From the NCBI RefSeq assembly GCF_018437265.1, contig NZ_JAAMFL010000001.1, positions 1-64,000 of the forward strand: a DNA stretch of 64,000 bases, written 5' to 3'. Positions within the stretch are counted from its first letter, which is position 1, and each line of letters starts with the position of its first letter. The notes under the pieces are model-generated. The model saw only the letters and a list, made by a program, of their open reading frames with translations. It was not told where the DNA came from and did not search any database. This document shows, piece by piece, positions 34,488 through 44,391 of the stretch. This stretch comes from Fructobacillus parabroussonetiae. Its GTDB lineage: Bacteria; Bacillota; Bacilli; Lactobacillales; Lactobacillaceae. The position numbers were made by a program, and so were the translations under genes.

Positions 34488-34493
34488 TATAAT
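34488..34493 (+). promoter_or_regulatory. helD -10 box
   Basis: TATAAT; transcription would start near 34500, which makes the ATG at 34507 nearly leaderless and favours the GTG at 34525. Confidence 0.6.
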
Positions 34494-34524
34494 GGATACA
34501 ACGTAAATGAAGAAGGGGTGTACT

Positions 34525-36903
34525 GTGGTAAACGAGCAAAAAGTCCGCGAACAAGAATACCTAGATCAAACGCTGAAGCAAATTGACTTGGCCCAATTGG
34601 AGGCACAGGAAGAAATTAAAAAGTCCAAGGGCTCGCTCTCGGATGTTGCTTCTGGTTGGGACGATGTCCGTGTTAAGACATCGACCTACTCGGGTATTGT
34701 CGAAACCGCTATGTCAATCCGACAGCAGCAACAGGCGATTGCCGAACGACAGTCAGCCAAGTCCCGAGCTGAGGACCGTTACCAAACGCTGGCCAAGCAA
34801 AAGCAAAAGCCTTATTTTGCCCGCATCGACTTTTTAGATGATGCAGAAGAAAACCGTGAAAAAGAAACGGTTTACATTGGCTTGGCCTCCTTTGCCGACG
34901 ATGATGGTCGCTTCTGGGTTTATGACTGGCGAACGCCCGTTGCTTCAATCTATTACGATGGTGGCCTTGGCCGTGTGGACTACATGACACCGGCTGGAAA
35001 GCAACAGGCGGATGTGACGCTGAAACGGCAGTTCGAAATTGAAAAGGGCGTTATTGTGACGCTTTTTGATACTGAGGAAGCCATTGGTGATGCGATGTTG
35101 CTCAATGCGCTTTCGGGCGAATCGACGACGAAAATGAAGTCGATTGTGACGACCATCCAAAAGGAACAGAATAAGATCATTCGTAACACGGATGCTGACT
35201 TACTCTTTGTTCAGGGAGCAGCGGGATCTGGTAAAACGGCAGCCATCATGCAACGTGTGGCGTATTTGCTTTACCGTTACCGCGGAAAGTTGAGCTCTGG
35301 CCAGGTCGTCATGTTTTCACCGAACCAGTTGTTCAATGACTATGTCGACCAAGTCTTACCAGAACTTGGCGAGCAAAATCTGGTTCAGTTGACCTTCTAC
35401 CAATACGCTTCCCACCGTCTACCACGCTTTGAGGTGCAGACGTTAGAGGACCGCTTTGAGCATAATAATCAAAATGAAAAAATTGAACGATTGCTGGGAT
35501 CTTTGGACATGTTCAAAGCCGTTCAGGCCTATGCGGAAGATCTCAACCAGACGGGATTAAAGGTGCGTAATCTCAACTTCCGCGGCAATGTGTTGCTTTC
35601 GAAGGAAAAAATTCAGTCGGTTTACTACCAATATAATGAAAACTACAAGCTTTCTCAGCGTTTGGAAGCCACGCAGGAGAGCCTGATTCGTTCGCTTCGC
35701 TCACAGGTTGGTGTCCAGATGAAACAAGACTGGGTCGAAATGGCGATTGAAAATCTGTCAAAGCAAGAATATGACGAAATGGTCGGTGCTGGGCAGGTCC
35801 GCCTGGGGGATGACCAGGTCAACGATGCTGGTGACATGACCCGTTTGCACCAGTTAGGTGAGGGGCCAAAGGAACGGACTTTTGCATCCGACAAGCAGGA
35901 GCGAAACTTCCTGGCGAAAAAGATTGTCACGCAAGCCCTCCGCCCATTGGCAAAGCGTGTTCGCCGTGCGGGCTTCATCAACATCAACGCCCAATTTGTC
36001 GACCTTTTGCGGAACTTACCAAATTACTTGAATTTGGCGGATTATCAAATTAGCGAGACGGAGTGGTCGGACTATGTGGCCGATTTCTTGGCGAACTTGA
36101 AGGAAAAGAAGCTCTCCTTGCCGGCAACAACCATCTACCTCTATTTGTACGATTTAATTACTGGAAAACACGGTCAGCGTGAGATCCGCTATCTTTTCAT
36201 TGATGAAATTCAGGATTACACGCCTTTCCAGTTGGCCTTCTTGAAGTTCTCATTCCCAAATGCAAAGTTTACTGTTCTTGGTGACTTGAACCAGGCCATC
36301 TTTACACAAGATTGGGCCAACACGTTGGAAAACGATTTTGCGTCGCTTTTTGAAGCGGACAAAGTCGACTTTGTCGAATTAACGCAAACCTACCGGTCAA
36401 CCAAGCAGATCACCGATTTTTCGAAGGGCTTGTTGACAGACGGTAAGACCATCGAAGCCTTCAACCGTTCGGGTGATTTACCCGTCATGAAGTTAGCCAA
36501 AAATGATGATCAAGCGGTGCAAGACGTTAAGGCTCAGTTAATCCAAAACGCGCAAGATGGTGAACAGACAGCCATTATTACCCAAACGCTTGCGGAAGCA
36601 ACCCGTCTAGCCAAGCAATTGGAAGACGAAAAGATCACCCTGATTCGATCAGAAAACCAGCGTTTGGCGCCGGGGGCCGTGATCTTGCCTTCTTATTTGG
36701 CAAAGGGATTGGAATTCGACGCCGTCATTGTTTGGAAGGCGGATGCGGCACACTATCAGCATGATGATGTTCGTCGCTTGCTCTACACGGTAACCTCTCG
36801 TGCGATGCACCGCCTGACCTTGATTGGGGCCGGCCAGTTATCACCAATGATTGCCGCCCTACCAAAAAACCTTTATCAATTGGAGGACAGTCATGCTAAC
36901 TGA
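34525..36903 (+). CDS. helD: RNA polymerase-recycling helicase HelD
   Basis: A 792-aa superfamily 1 motor that removes RNA polymerase from DNA after termination. The N-terminal coiled coil (residues about 1-90) is followed by Walker A GAAGSGKTA (231-239) and helicase motifs such as LFIDEIQDYTPFQ, GDLNQAIF, LTQTYRST and TSRAMHRLTLIG, as in UvrD-like HelD. A GTG start with AGAAGGGG 6 bases upstream is preferred over an ATG 18 bases earlier that has no site. It overlaps the kinase-like gene downstream by 11 bases. Confidence 0.9.
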   Translation: MVNEQKVREQEYLDQTLKQIDLAQLEAQEEIKKSKGSLSDVASGWDDVRVKTSTYSGIVETAMSIRQQQQAIAERQSAKSRAEDRYQTLAKQKQKPYFARIDFLDDAEENREKETVYIGLASFADDDGRFWVYDWRTPVASIYYDGGLGRVDYMTPAGKQQADVTLKRQFEIEKGVIVTLFDTEEAIGDAMLLNALSGESTTKMKSIVTTIQKEQNKIIRNTDADLLFVQGAAGSGKTAAIMQRVAYLLYRYRGKLSSGQVVMFSPNQLFNDYVDQVLPELGEQNLVQLTFYQYASHRLPRFEVQTLEDRFEHNNQNEKIERLLGSLDMFKAVQAYAEDLNQTGLKVRNLNFRGNVLLSKEKIQSVYYQYNENYKLSQRLEATQESLIRSLRSQVGVQMKQDWVEMAIENLSKQEYDEMVGAGQVRLGDDQVNDAGDMTRLHQLGEGPKERTFASDKQERNFLAKKIVTQALRPLAKRVRRAGFININAQFVDLLRNLPNYLNLADYQISETEWSDYVADFLANLKEKKLSLPATTIYLYLYDLITGKHGQREIRYLFIDEIQDYTPFQLAFLKFSFPNAKFTVLGDLNQAIFTQDWANTLENDFASLFEADKVDFVELTQTYRSTKQITDFSKGLLTDGKTIEAFNRSGDLPVMKLAKNDDQAVQDVKAQLIQNAQDGEQTAIITQTLAEATRLAKQLEDEKITLIRSENQRLAPGAVILPSYLAKGLEFDAVIVWKADAAHYQHDDVRRLLYTVTSRAMHRLTLIGAGQLSPMIAALPKNLYQLEDSHAN

Positions 36904-37603
36904 ACTTCTTGAAACGATTAAAAAAGCCCAGACTGGGGCTTTTTTTACCGTCGGATTAACGGGGTCGGTTGCCGTTGGTAAATCAACGATGGCCGAGCGC
37001 CTCCAGAGTGGTCTGGAAAAGGCGGGCTACCGCGTGGCGGTTTTATCGACGGACGCCTTTTTAAAAAGTAATGACAACTTGCACCAAGCCGGTATTTTTG
37101 ATGAAAAAGGTTTTCCAAAAAGCTATGATCTAAAAGCCCTGGCTGATTTTATAAGGGGCTTTCGAGCGGGGGAAACGTCCCAGGTTACCCGGGTTTATTC
37201 ACAGACCTTGGCCGACCTTGTTCCTGGAGAAAGTCGGCTGATTGAGCGACCGGATATTTTGATTCTTGAAGGGGTTGTCGCGCTCCAATTACCGAGTGAA
37301 CTCCTGGATTGCACACTCTTTATTGAAGCCGAGATGGAAGATGTCAAAGATTGGTATTTGGCCCGTAATTTATTGGCAACGGTCAAGTCGATTGACAGGC
37401 CGGACTCCTGGCGTTCCCAGTATGCGCATCTACCGCTGGCCGACTTTTACCAGTTGGCGATGGCCGTTTGGGAAAAGACCAACCAAAAAAACTACGACGA
37501 CTATATCGTCAAAACAAAAGAAGCGGCGGATTGGTTGCTGAGCTTTGATCACTACCACCAACTCGTGGCGGTTCATCAAGGTCCTCGACAGCTGAAAGGC
37601 TAA
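36893..37603 (+). CDS. Short pantothenate kinase (CoaA)-like protein
   Basis: A 236-aa P-loop kinase whose motifs match type I pantothenate kinase: GSVAVGKST (24-32), STDAFLKSN, KGFPKSYDLKAL, VYSQTLADLVPG and PDILILEGVVALQ. CoaA phosphorylates pantothenate in the first step of CoA synthesis. The usual length is about 300-315 aa; here the N-terminal portion is short and the start is at GGAGG before the ATG. It overlaps helD by 11 bases, so translation is coupled. It may be the working kinase or a paralogue acting on another small molecule. Confidence 0.75.
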   Translation: MLTELLETIKKAQTGAFFTVGLTGSVAVGKSTMAERLQSGLEKAGYRVAVLSTDAFLKSNDNLHQAGIFDEKGFPKSYDLKALADFIRGFRAGETSQVTRVYSQTLADLVPGESRLIERPDILILEGVVALQLPSELLDCTLFIEAEMEDVKDWYLARNLLATVKSIDRPDSWRSQYAHLPLADFYQLAMAVWEKTNQKNYDDYIVKTKEAADWLLSFDHYHQLVAVHQGPRQLKG

Positions 37604-37626
37604 ACTTTGTGCACTTTTTCGACTAG

Positions 37627-37655
37627 TTGACTTTGTGTTTTTTTAGAAGTAACAT
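37627..37655 (+). promoter_or_regulatory. Promoter of the MFS-DUF4811 operon
   Basis: TTGACT, 17 bases and TAACAT. Confidence 0.7.
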
Positions 37656-37693
37656 ACTTATCTGGATTATTTCTTGATAAATTGGAGGAAGAA

Positions 37694-39199
37694 ATGGCAA
37701 ATTCAAATGAACAAGTCACCGGGAAACCGATGAACAAAATTGCCATGATGGCCTTGCTGATGATTGGTTCTTTCGTGATCATCTTGATGCAGACCTCATT
37801 GGGAACTGCGCTGCCTGCTTTGATGACAGCATTTAACGTCGACTCTGCAACCGTTCAGTGGTTGACGACCATCTTTTTGATGGTTAACGGAATTATGGTG
37901 CCGGTTTCGGCTTTCATGACGACACGAATTCCAACCAAGTATCTTTACTTAACGGCTTTGGCAATCTACATTGCCGGAACGTTCATGGCTTGGACTGCAC
38001 CAACGTCAGCCTTCTGGGTCATGATGTTGGCCCGTGCCTTTCAAGCAATGGCGGCTGGAATCGTGATGCCGCTGATGCAGGTGGTGGCCTTGACGCTCTT
38101 TTCTGAAAATTCTCGTGGAAAGGCCATGGGATCAATCGGATTGGTTATCGGAATGGCCCCAGCCATTGGCCCAACGCTTTCTGGTTGGATCTTGGATAGC
38201 AAGCACGACTTTCTCGGGATGACCTGGGGTGGTGACTGGCGTTCAATCTTCGGATTAGTTTTGCCTTTGGCCATTATCGTCTTCATTCTTTCAATCTTCT
38301 ACTTTAAGAACGTATTGGAAACCAAGAAGGTGACATTAGACGTTCGTTCATTGATCGAATCGACCGTTGGTTTTGGTTTCTTACTCTTTGGTTTTGCCAT
38401 GGTTTCAAACCACGGTTGGGGCTCCTTCACCTACGTGATTGCCCCAATCATCGTTGGAATTTTGGTCACGGCCGAATTCACGCGCCATCAGTTGCACATG
38501 GAAAAGCCTTTCCTTGATGTCAAAGTCTTGATGAACAAGCAGTTCGCCTTGACGACGACCATGGTTTCCTTGACTTTCATCGCCATGCTTGGTGTTGAAA
38601 TGGTTTTGCCAACTTACATGCAGACGGTCCGCGGATTGTCAGCATTGGATTCCGGCTTGACGCTGTTGCCTGGTGCTTTGATGATGGGCTTGATTTCACC
38701 GATTGCTGGTTCCTTCTATGATAAGTACGGTGCGAAGCGCTTAGCCATCTTCGGCTTTGCCTTGGTTACGATGGCAACCCTTCCTTACTACTATTTGACT
38801 GCGGAAACGCCAACGATTTACATCACAGCGCTTTACATGGTTCGAATGGCCGGAATTGCCTTTACGATGATGCCATTGACTTCATCAGCGATGGGCGCTT
38901 TGCCAAAGGAAGACAACGCACAGGGAACGGCTGTTAACAACACGGCTCGTCAAATTGCGGCGTCACTTGGTACTGCTGTTTTGGCTTCGGTTATGCAATC
39001 CGTTGCAAACGACAACATGCCAGCCGATTCATTAAAGGCAGCCGATCCATTGGCTTATGGTTCAAAGGCACTGACGGCAACGTTGGATGGCTTCCATACC
39101 TCATTCTTCGTGGCGGCATGTTTCGCCATGGCTGCCTTTGTACTCGCGTTCTTCTTACATCGTGGTAAGGTGAACCAACCGGAAGGAAAGGAGAATTAA
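37694..39199 (+). CDS. MFS multidrug exporter, DHA2 type
   Basis: A 501-aa transporter with about 14 TM helices of the EmrB/QacA (LmrB-like) group. It has TSLGTALPALMTAFNV in TM1, the motif A-like loop FMTTRIPTKYLYL, ARAFQAMAAGIVMPLMQ and the antiporter motif C, MAPAIGPTLSGWI. GGAGG precedes the ATG; the four codons before it are not used. It is followed after one base by the DUF4811 gene, a pairing repeatedly seen in lactic acid bacteria, which suggests a two-part efflux unit. Confidence 0.9.
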   Translation: MANSNEQVTGKPMNKIAMMALLMIGSFVIILMQTSLGTALPALMTAFNVDSATVQWLTTIFLMVNGIMVPVSAFMTTRIPTKYLYLTALAIYIAGTFMAWTAPTSAFWVMMLARAFQAMAAGIVMPLMQVVALTLFSENSRGKAMGSIGLVIGMAPAIGPTLSGWILDSKHDFLGMTWGGDWRSIFGLVLPLAIIVFILSIFYFKNVLETKKVTLDVRSLIESTVGFGFLLFGFAMVSNHGWGSFTYVIAPIIVGILVTAEFTRHQLHMEKPFLDVKVLMNKQFALTTTMVSLTFIAMLGVEMVLPTYMQTVRGLSALDSGLTLLPGALMMGLISPIAGSFYDKYGAKRLAIFGFALVTMATLPYYYLTAETPTIYITALYMVRMAGIAFTMMPLTSSAMGALPKEDNAQGTAVNNTARQIAASLGTAVLASVMQSVANDNMPADSLKAADPLAYGSKALTATLDGFHTSFFVAACFAMAAFVLAFFLHRGKVNQPEGKEN

Positions 39200-39200
39200 C

Positions 39201-39869
39201 ATGATTATCATTCTATTAATTTTGTTTGTTATTCTGGCCTTTCTGTCGATTATGTTAATCAAAGAAACCAAGGTTCGCTGGGTAGCAACGATTGCTTCCT
39301 TTATCGCAGTGGCCCTTTGCCTTGTCTTCATTACAGGAAATGCCCATGATCACTGGGGCATGAAGGTTAAGACCGTCACTAAGAAGGCCCAGATTTATTC
39401 AGCCCAAGATCAAAACACCTATGGTGTTTTGGCCTACCAACCGGTTGGAACATCTGGTAAGGAAAAAGCCTTTGTTTACAAAGCCACGGCTGCTGCAAAA
39501 GACGCCACGGTTGCCAAGCCTGATTTGAAGACAACGACGGCAATTCAAGACATTGATGGTAATCAAGCTTTCCAAGTCACGACGACAAAAGAATACGTAT
39601 ACGACAATGGTTTCTACCAATTCCTCTTTGGATGGGCTGGAAACAATCACGACGTTAAGTCAAAGTTGGTTACCTACCAGGTACCAGCAACTTGGATTGC
39701 TTTGTCAACACAAGACGGCGCTAAGTTGAAAGCGATTTTGGCACAAAAGATGGGCGACGCTGACTTTATTTCTTGGATTCAAGAAAATAAGCAAACGGCG
39801 GCAGATGACCCTGACCAAGCGGCTAAGGACGCGGTTTCTTATTATAAGAACGTCTTGGCCAACAGCTAA
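39201..39869 (+). CDS. DUF4811-domain membrane-anchored protein
   Basis: A 222-aa protein with two N-terminal TM helices (residues about 2-18 and 28-46) and an extracytoplasmic domain of about 170 aa. Its layout matches DUF4811 (e.g. the NHDVKSKLVTYQVPATWIAL segment). GGAAAGGAG lies before the ATG. The stop-to-start gap from the MFS gene is one base. Its function is unknown; an accessory role in the exporter is inferred from position. Confidence 0.82.
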   Translation: MIIILLILFVILAFLSIMLIKETKVRWVATIASFIAVALCLVFITGNAHDHWGMKVKTVTKKAQIYSAQDQNTYGVLAYQPVGTSGKEKAFVYKATAAAKDATVAKPDLKTTTAIQDIDGNQAFQVTTTKEYVYDNGFYQFLFGWAGNNHDVKSKLVTYQVPATWIALSTQDGAKLKAILAQKMGDADFISWIQENKQTAADDPDQAAKDAVSYYKNVLANS

Positions 39870-39927
39870 AGTTATTTGACATTTCATTCGTTTTTGTAAT
39901 GTTTGAAATCTTTTACCTGCTCCTTCG

Positions 39928-39956
39928 TTGTAAAGTTTGAATGAGTGTGCTACACT
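39928..39956 (+). promoter_or_regulatory. csp promoter
   Basis: TTGTAA, 17 bases and an extended -10 TGCTACACT. It leaves an mRNA leader of about 115 bases. Confidence 0.7.
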
Positions 39957-40074
39957 TAGTGTGTAATTAAGTTTGAATTTTGATTTTGATTTGTTTTTTT
40001 CGGAAGGCGTCATACCAAAAGCATCATATTTATTTACATGACACAGATGGGATGATCCCAAAGGAGAAACAATC

Positions 40075-40275
40075 ATGGAAAAAGGCACTGTAAAGTGGTT
40101 TAACGGCGAAAAGGGCTACGGCTTCATTACTCGCGAAAACGGTGAAGATGTGTTCGCACACTTCTCAGCTATCCAAGGCGAAGGCTTCAAGACTTTGGAA
40201 GATGGCCAAAACGTAACGTTTGATGTTGAAAACTCAGACCGCGGTTTGCAAGCTGTAAACATCGTTAAAGACTAA
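40075..40275 (+). CDS. Cold-shock protein, CspA family
   Basis: A 66-aa single-stranded nucleic-acid chaperone. RNP1 KGYGFIT and RNP2 VFAHF are intact and the length is exact for the family. AAAGGAG precedes the ATG. The long leader, with a short GGGA/TCCC hairpin near the ribosome site, suggests post-transcriptional control as in other csp mRNAs. Confidence 0.96.
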   Translation: MEKGTVKWFNGEKGYGFITRENGEDVFAHFSAIQGEGFKTLEDGQNVTFDVENSDRGLQAVNIVKD

Positions 40276-40292
40276 TTTCGACAATTAGTTTT

Positions 40293-40322
40293 AAAAGCTC
40301 GGACATTTGTCCGGGCTTTTTC
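40293..40322 (+). terminator. csp terminator
   Basis: 13-bp stem (40293-40305 with 40308-40320) and T run. Confidence 0.88.
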
Positions 40323-40402
40323 TTTTGTTGAAACGATGCAAAGAACGCCTGGAATGTTGTATAATAAACAAGAATTATTCAAGCAAACAAAGGAGCTAGA
40401 AC

Positions 40403-41113
40403 ATGGCAAAATTAGTTTTGATCCGTCACGGACAAAGTGAATGGAACGCATTGAACTTGTTTAACGGTTGGGTGGACACAAAGTTGTCTGAACAAGGAAT
40501 TGAACAAGCCAAGCACGCGGGTGAATTGTTGAAGCAAGAAGGGATTGCTTTTGACCAGGCTTACACGTCAGTCTTGACTCGTGCCATCACGACTTTGCAC
40601 TACGCTTTGGAAGAAGCTGGTCAGCTTTATGTACCAGAAGAAAAGTCATGGCGTTTGAACGAACGTCACTACGGTGCATTGCAGGGCCAAAACAAGGCCG
40701 ACGCTGCCAAGAAGTGGGGCGACGAACAGGTCCACATCTGGCGTCGTTCTTACGATGTTTTGCCTCCATTGCTTGATAACTATGAAGAGACTGTTGAAGT
40801 ACAGGGTAAGACTTACCCTGCTTTTGATGCTCGTTACGCTGATGTTCCTTACGGTGAATTGCCATTGGGTGAAAACTTGAAGGTAACCTTGGAACGCGTT
40901 TTGCCATTCTTCGAAGCAAAGATTAAGAAGGACTTGGAAGCTGGCAAGGACGTTGTCATCGCTGCTCACGGTAACTCACTCCGTGCTTTGGTTAAGCACT
41001 TGGAAAACATTTCAGACGATGATATTTTGAACGTTGAAATTGCTAACGGACAACCAATTGTTTATGACTTGAACGCTGATTTGTCAATTAACGACAAGAA
41101 GACGTTGAAGTAA
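40403..41113 (+). CDS. gpmA: 2,3-bisphosphoglycerate-dependent phosphoglycerate mutase
   Basis: Glycolytic mutase that interconverts 3- and 2-phosphoglycerate. The 236-aa protein has the RHG catalytic motif (8-10; His9 is the phospho-histidine), the [11 protein letters not shown] loop and the second His in AAHGNSLR (about residue 189). AAAGGAG precedes the ATG, with an upstream TATAAT at 40360-40365. It is a single gene with highly expressed codon usage. Confidence 0.97.
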   Translation: MAKLVLIRHGQSEWNALNLFNGWVDTKLSEQGIEQAKHAGELLKQEGIAFDQAYTSVLTRAITTLHYALEEAGQLYVPEEKSWRLNERHYGALQGQNKADAAKKWGDEQVHIWRRSYDVLPPLLDNYEETVEVQGKTYPAFDARYADVPYGELPLGENLKVTLERVLPFFEAKIKKDLEAGKDVVIAAHGNSLRALVKHLENISDDDILNVEIANGQPIVYDLNADLSINDKKTLK

Positions 41114-41119
41114 TTGATA

Positions 41120-41157
41120 AAAGCCTGCTAAAACGACATGTTTTGGTGGGCTTTTTC
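41120..41157 (+). terminator. gpmA terminator
   Basis: 15-bp stem with several G-U pairs (41120-41134 with 41140-41154), then T run. Confidence 0.8.
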
Positions 41158-41185
41158 TGCAGGTAAAAAAGGAGCTGTGAAGGCA

Positions 41186-42487
41186 ATGACAGAAAAACAA
41201 AACCAAGAAAGCGTGCGCTATCAATTATATGAACGGCCGCCTTTTGCTACCTTGCTGGGGCTTTCTTTGCAACATCTCTTTTCGATGTTTGGCGCCACCA
41301 TTCTCGTTCCCTTACTTGCCGGGTTGAGCCCGAGCGTTGCCCTTTTCTCTTCGGGAATCGGGACGTTAATCCACCTCCTGGTCACAAGGGGACGCGTGCC
41401 GGCATACATGGGCTCGTCTTTTGCCTTTATCATTCCAATGGCCTCTTTGTTGAAGACATTTGGTTATCCAGCCGTCGGTCAAGGGGTGGTTGCCGTTGGG
41501 CTCTGCTACCTTGTGATTGCGCTTTTGGTTGCCAAAGTCGGGACTGATTGGATGGATAAAATTTTTCCACCAGAGGTGGTTGGCCCCGTGATTATGGTAA
41601 TTGGCCTTTCTTTGGCTCAAACAGCCGCTCAATCCGGGACTGAAATCAACGGTCATTACGATTGGCGAGCTTTCCTGGTTGCTGGCCTGACACTTTTGGT
41701 TATGATCTTAAGCAACCAATTCTTAAAGGGCTTCCTTGGGATGATTCCGGTTCTGATTGGGATTGCCTTCGGCTATTTGCTGGCGATGCTGTTAGGCCTT
41801 GTTGATTTATCCGGGGTACAATCAGCGGCCTGGTTCTCTTTGCCGAAGTTTGACTTTCTCTTTATGAATAAGGGGCATTTTGATAGCGCTTTTTATCCTT
41901 TGGCAATGTTGACGATGGTGCCTCTCGTCTTGGTCACCTTATCCGAGCATTTAGGCCACTTACTCGTGTTAAAAAAGATAACGGGACACGACTTTTTTAA
42001 AGACCCGGGTCTAAATAAAACCTTAGCAGGGGACGGGCTGGCTTCTGTTTTTGCTGGTCTAATTGGAGGACCAGCGGTCACTTCATATGGTGAAAACATT
42101 GGGGTTATGCAGCTGTCAAAGGTTTATTCGGTTTGGGTGATCGCTGGTGCAGCGGTTTTGGCTGCTTTCTTTGCCTTTATTGGAAAGTTGACGGCGATTA
42201 TTCAATCCGTACCTGCTGCTGTAACGGGTGGTGTTGGCCTGATGCTGTATGGGGTCATTGCCGCCGCGGGTCTTCAAGTCTTGGTTGATCACCGAGTTGA
42301 CTACAGCGAAAAACGAAACTTGCTCATTGCTGGGCCGATTCTTGTGATTGGGATTGGTAATTTTCACTGGGCCCTCACTTCTCAAATTGATTTTTCCGGT
42401 GTTGCCCTGGCGACGGTTCTTGGGGTGTGCTTAAACGTTCTCTTGCCAAAGGCGGAAAAGGGGAAGGATAGTCGATTGCGGGACTAA
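41186..42487 (+). CDS. Uracil permease, NCS2 family
   Basis: A 433-aa transporter with about 14 TM segments. NCS2 signatures are MGSSFAFIIPM, LSEHLGHL and GGPAVTSYGENIGVMQLSKV, the last being the uracil-type (UraA/PyrP) substrate loop. Nucleobase uptake with protons is the expected function. ATG chosen over a nearby GTG that is too close to AAGGAG. No pyr leader was found before it. The purine branch of the family is less likely. Confidence 0.88.
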   Translation: MTEKQNQESVRYQLYERPPFATLLGLSLQHLFSMFGATILVPLLAGLSPSVALFSSGIGTLIHLLVTRGRVPAYMGSSFAFIIPMASLLKTFGYPAVGQGVVAVGLCYLVIALLVAKVGTDWMDKIFPPEVVGPVIMVIGLSLAQTAAQSGTEINGHYDWRAFLVAGLTLLVMILSNQFLKGFLGMIPVLIGIAFGYLLAMLLGLVDLSGVQSAAWFSLPKFDFLFMNKGHFDSAFYPLAMLTMVPLVLVTLSEHLGHLLVLKKITGHDFFKDPGLNKTLAGDGLASVFAGLIGGPAVTSYGENIGVMQLSKVYSVWVIAGAAVLAAFFAFIGKLTAIIQSVPAAVTGGVGLMLYGVIAAAGLQVLVDHRVDYSEKRNLLIAGPILVIGIGNFHWALTSQIDFSGVALATVLGVCLNVLLPKAEKGKDSRLRD

Positions 42488-42546
42488 CATATGATTTTTT
42501 CGTCATGATTTGGTTATCATTTCACAAAAAGCGAAAAAATCCGCTG

Positions 42547-42575
42547 TTGACTACGAGAAATTTGTAAAATATAAA
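42547..42575 (+). promoter_or_regulatory. Promoter of the atp operon
   Basis: TTGACT, 17 bases and TATAAA. It leaves a leader of about 240 bases before atpB. The rest of 42576-42817 shows no ORF or strong hairpin that I can support. Confidence 0.75.
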
Positions 42576-42817
42576 TCCCGTGTTTTTTAATAAAATTGTT
42601 ATTAAAGGCTGAGTAATGCCCTTTTAGCGCATTTCTACAACAGAATTTATTTTTTGTCCCATAAAAAAGATGGACTGGACCATTTCAATAATTTGTTGTG
42701 AAATAAGCACAAAATCACTTGTATTTAGAAAACAGTGGGCGTATTATTGGGGGTATATTTTGAGGTAGAAGATGATGTCTTGCGTCAAAATAGAAACAAG
42801 CAGAAAGGAGAAAACCG

Positions 42818-43534
42818 ATGGATGAACCGACATCAACCTTTTCTTTCCTTGGGCTGACTTTCACCTGGACAACAGTGCTATCAACCTTATTAGCGATGAC
42901 CGTTGTTGTCTTGATGGCAGTCTTTTTAACAAGGAAAGTAGCCATCCGGCCGAGTCGTGGTCAAAACGTCATTGAATACGTTTTGGACTTTGTTAAGGGA
43001 ATTCTGGGCGACCAGTTGCCGAATAATCTGGCTCGTCAGTTTGGCCTTTATAGCTTCACCTTGTTCTTGTTCTTACTCGTTTCAAACGAAATGGGTCTGT
43101 TACTCCAAGTGAAGAATGCCTCTGACGTCACTTTGATTAAATCGCCAACGGCCGATCCTTTAATTGCCTTTAGTTTGGCAATCATGTCCTTAACCTTAGC
43201 GCACGCAACCGGAATTAAAACACTGGGTATGGGTGGCTATCTGAAGAACATGTTCTTAAAGCCATACGCCGCTTTGTTCCCATTAAACGTTGTGGAACAA
43301 GTGACCAACTTCTTAACATTGGCCTTGCGATTGTTTGGAAACATTTTCGCTGGTGAATTGATGTTAAACTTGCTGGCAAGTATGGCCTTTTCGCTACATG
43401 GATTTGGCTGGATTGCGGCTTTGCCGCTTGAGATGGCCTGGCAGGCCTTCTCATTATTGATCGGTGGTATCCAGGCCTACGTCTTCGTCATGTTGACGGC
43501 CGTCTTTACGGCGCAACTGTCTGGCGAAGAGTAG
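42818..43534 (+). CDS. atpB: ATP synthase subunit a
   Basis: The 238-aa Fo subunit makes the two proton half-channels. It has five or six TM helices, with the essential Arg in LALRLFGNIFAGELMLNL and the C-terminal GGIQAYVFVMLTAVF. AAAGGAG precedes the ATG. First gene of atpBEFHAGDC; no atpI is present in front of it. Confidence 0.96.
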   Translation: MDEPTSTFSFLGLTFTWTTVLSTLLAMTVVVLMAVFLTRKVAIRPSRGQNVIEYVLDFVKGILGDQLPNNLARQFGLYSFTLFLFLLVSNEMGLLLQVKNASDVTLIKSPTADPLIAFSLAIMSLTLAHATGIKTLGMGGYLKNMFLKPYAALFPLNVVEQVTNFLTLALRLFGNIFAGELMLNLLASMAFSLHGFGWIAALPLEMAWQAFSLLIGGIQAYVFVMLTAVFTAQLSGEE

Positions 43535-43610
43535 GAGCTGACTGCTGATCTTGCAGACGCGGGGGACCGTTATCATCCAATAGTAAAGAAGAAAGCTCTT
43601 TCGTATTTAA

Positions 43611-43850
<240 letters not shown>

Positions 43851-43875
43851 GAGGACCCTTTAGAGGAGATAGAAG

Positions 43876-44382
43876 ATGGCGCAAACAATCATTATGACAA
43901 AGGCAATGCCACTTGGTGATATGGTCTTTATTATCGTCGCCTTCCTCCTGCTGATGGCTATTCTAAAGAAGGTGGCCTACGGACCTTTGACAAAGGTCTT
44001 AGACCAGCGAGCAGATAAGATTAACAAGGATTTGGATGAGGCTTTGCAAAAGAGCCAAGAAGCTGCATCCTTAGTTGACCAGCGAGTTAAGGAATTAGCA
44101 GAGTCGAAAGACCAAGCGAGTCAACTGATTGCCACGGCAAAAAAGTCTGCCAAGGAACAATCAGAATCCATGATTCAAGCAGCCAACACACAGGTAACTG
44201 GTATGCGCCAGTCAGCTGAAGAAGATGCTGCGCAGATGAAGGATGACGCGATGAACACGGCTAAAAAAGACGTGGCGGACTTGTCCGTACAAATCGCTTC
44301 CAAGTTAATTCAAAAGGAATTATCTGCGGATGACCAGCGGGCCCTAATCGATGCCTATTTGGCAGAGTTAGGACAGCAGTAA
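43876..44382 (+). CDS. atpF: ATP synthase subunit b
   Basis: The 168-aa stator subunit has one N-terminal TM helix (residues about 12-30) and a long charged coiled coil (35-150). GAGGAG precedes the ATG. It follows atpE by 25 bases and precedes atpH by 9. Confidence 0.95.
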   Translation: MAQTIIMTKAMPLGDMVFIIVAFLLLMAILKKVAYGPLTKVLDQRADKINKDLDEALQKSQEAASLVDQRVKELAESKDQASQLIATAKKSAKEQSESMIQAANTQVTGMRQSAEEDAAQMKDDAMNTAKKDVADLSVQIASKLIQKELSADDQRALIDAYLAELGQQ

Positions 44383-44391
44383 GGAGGACCG

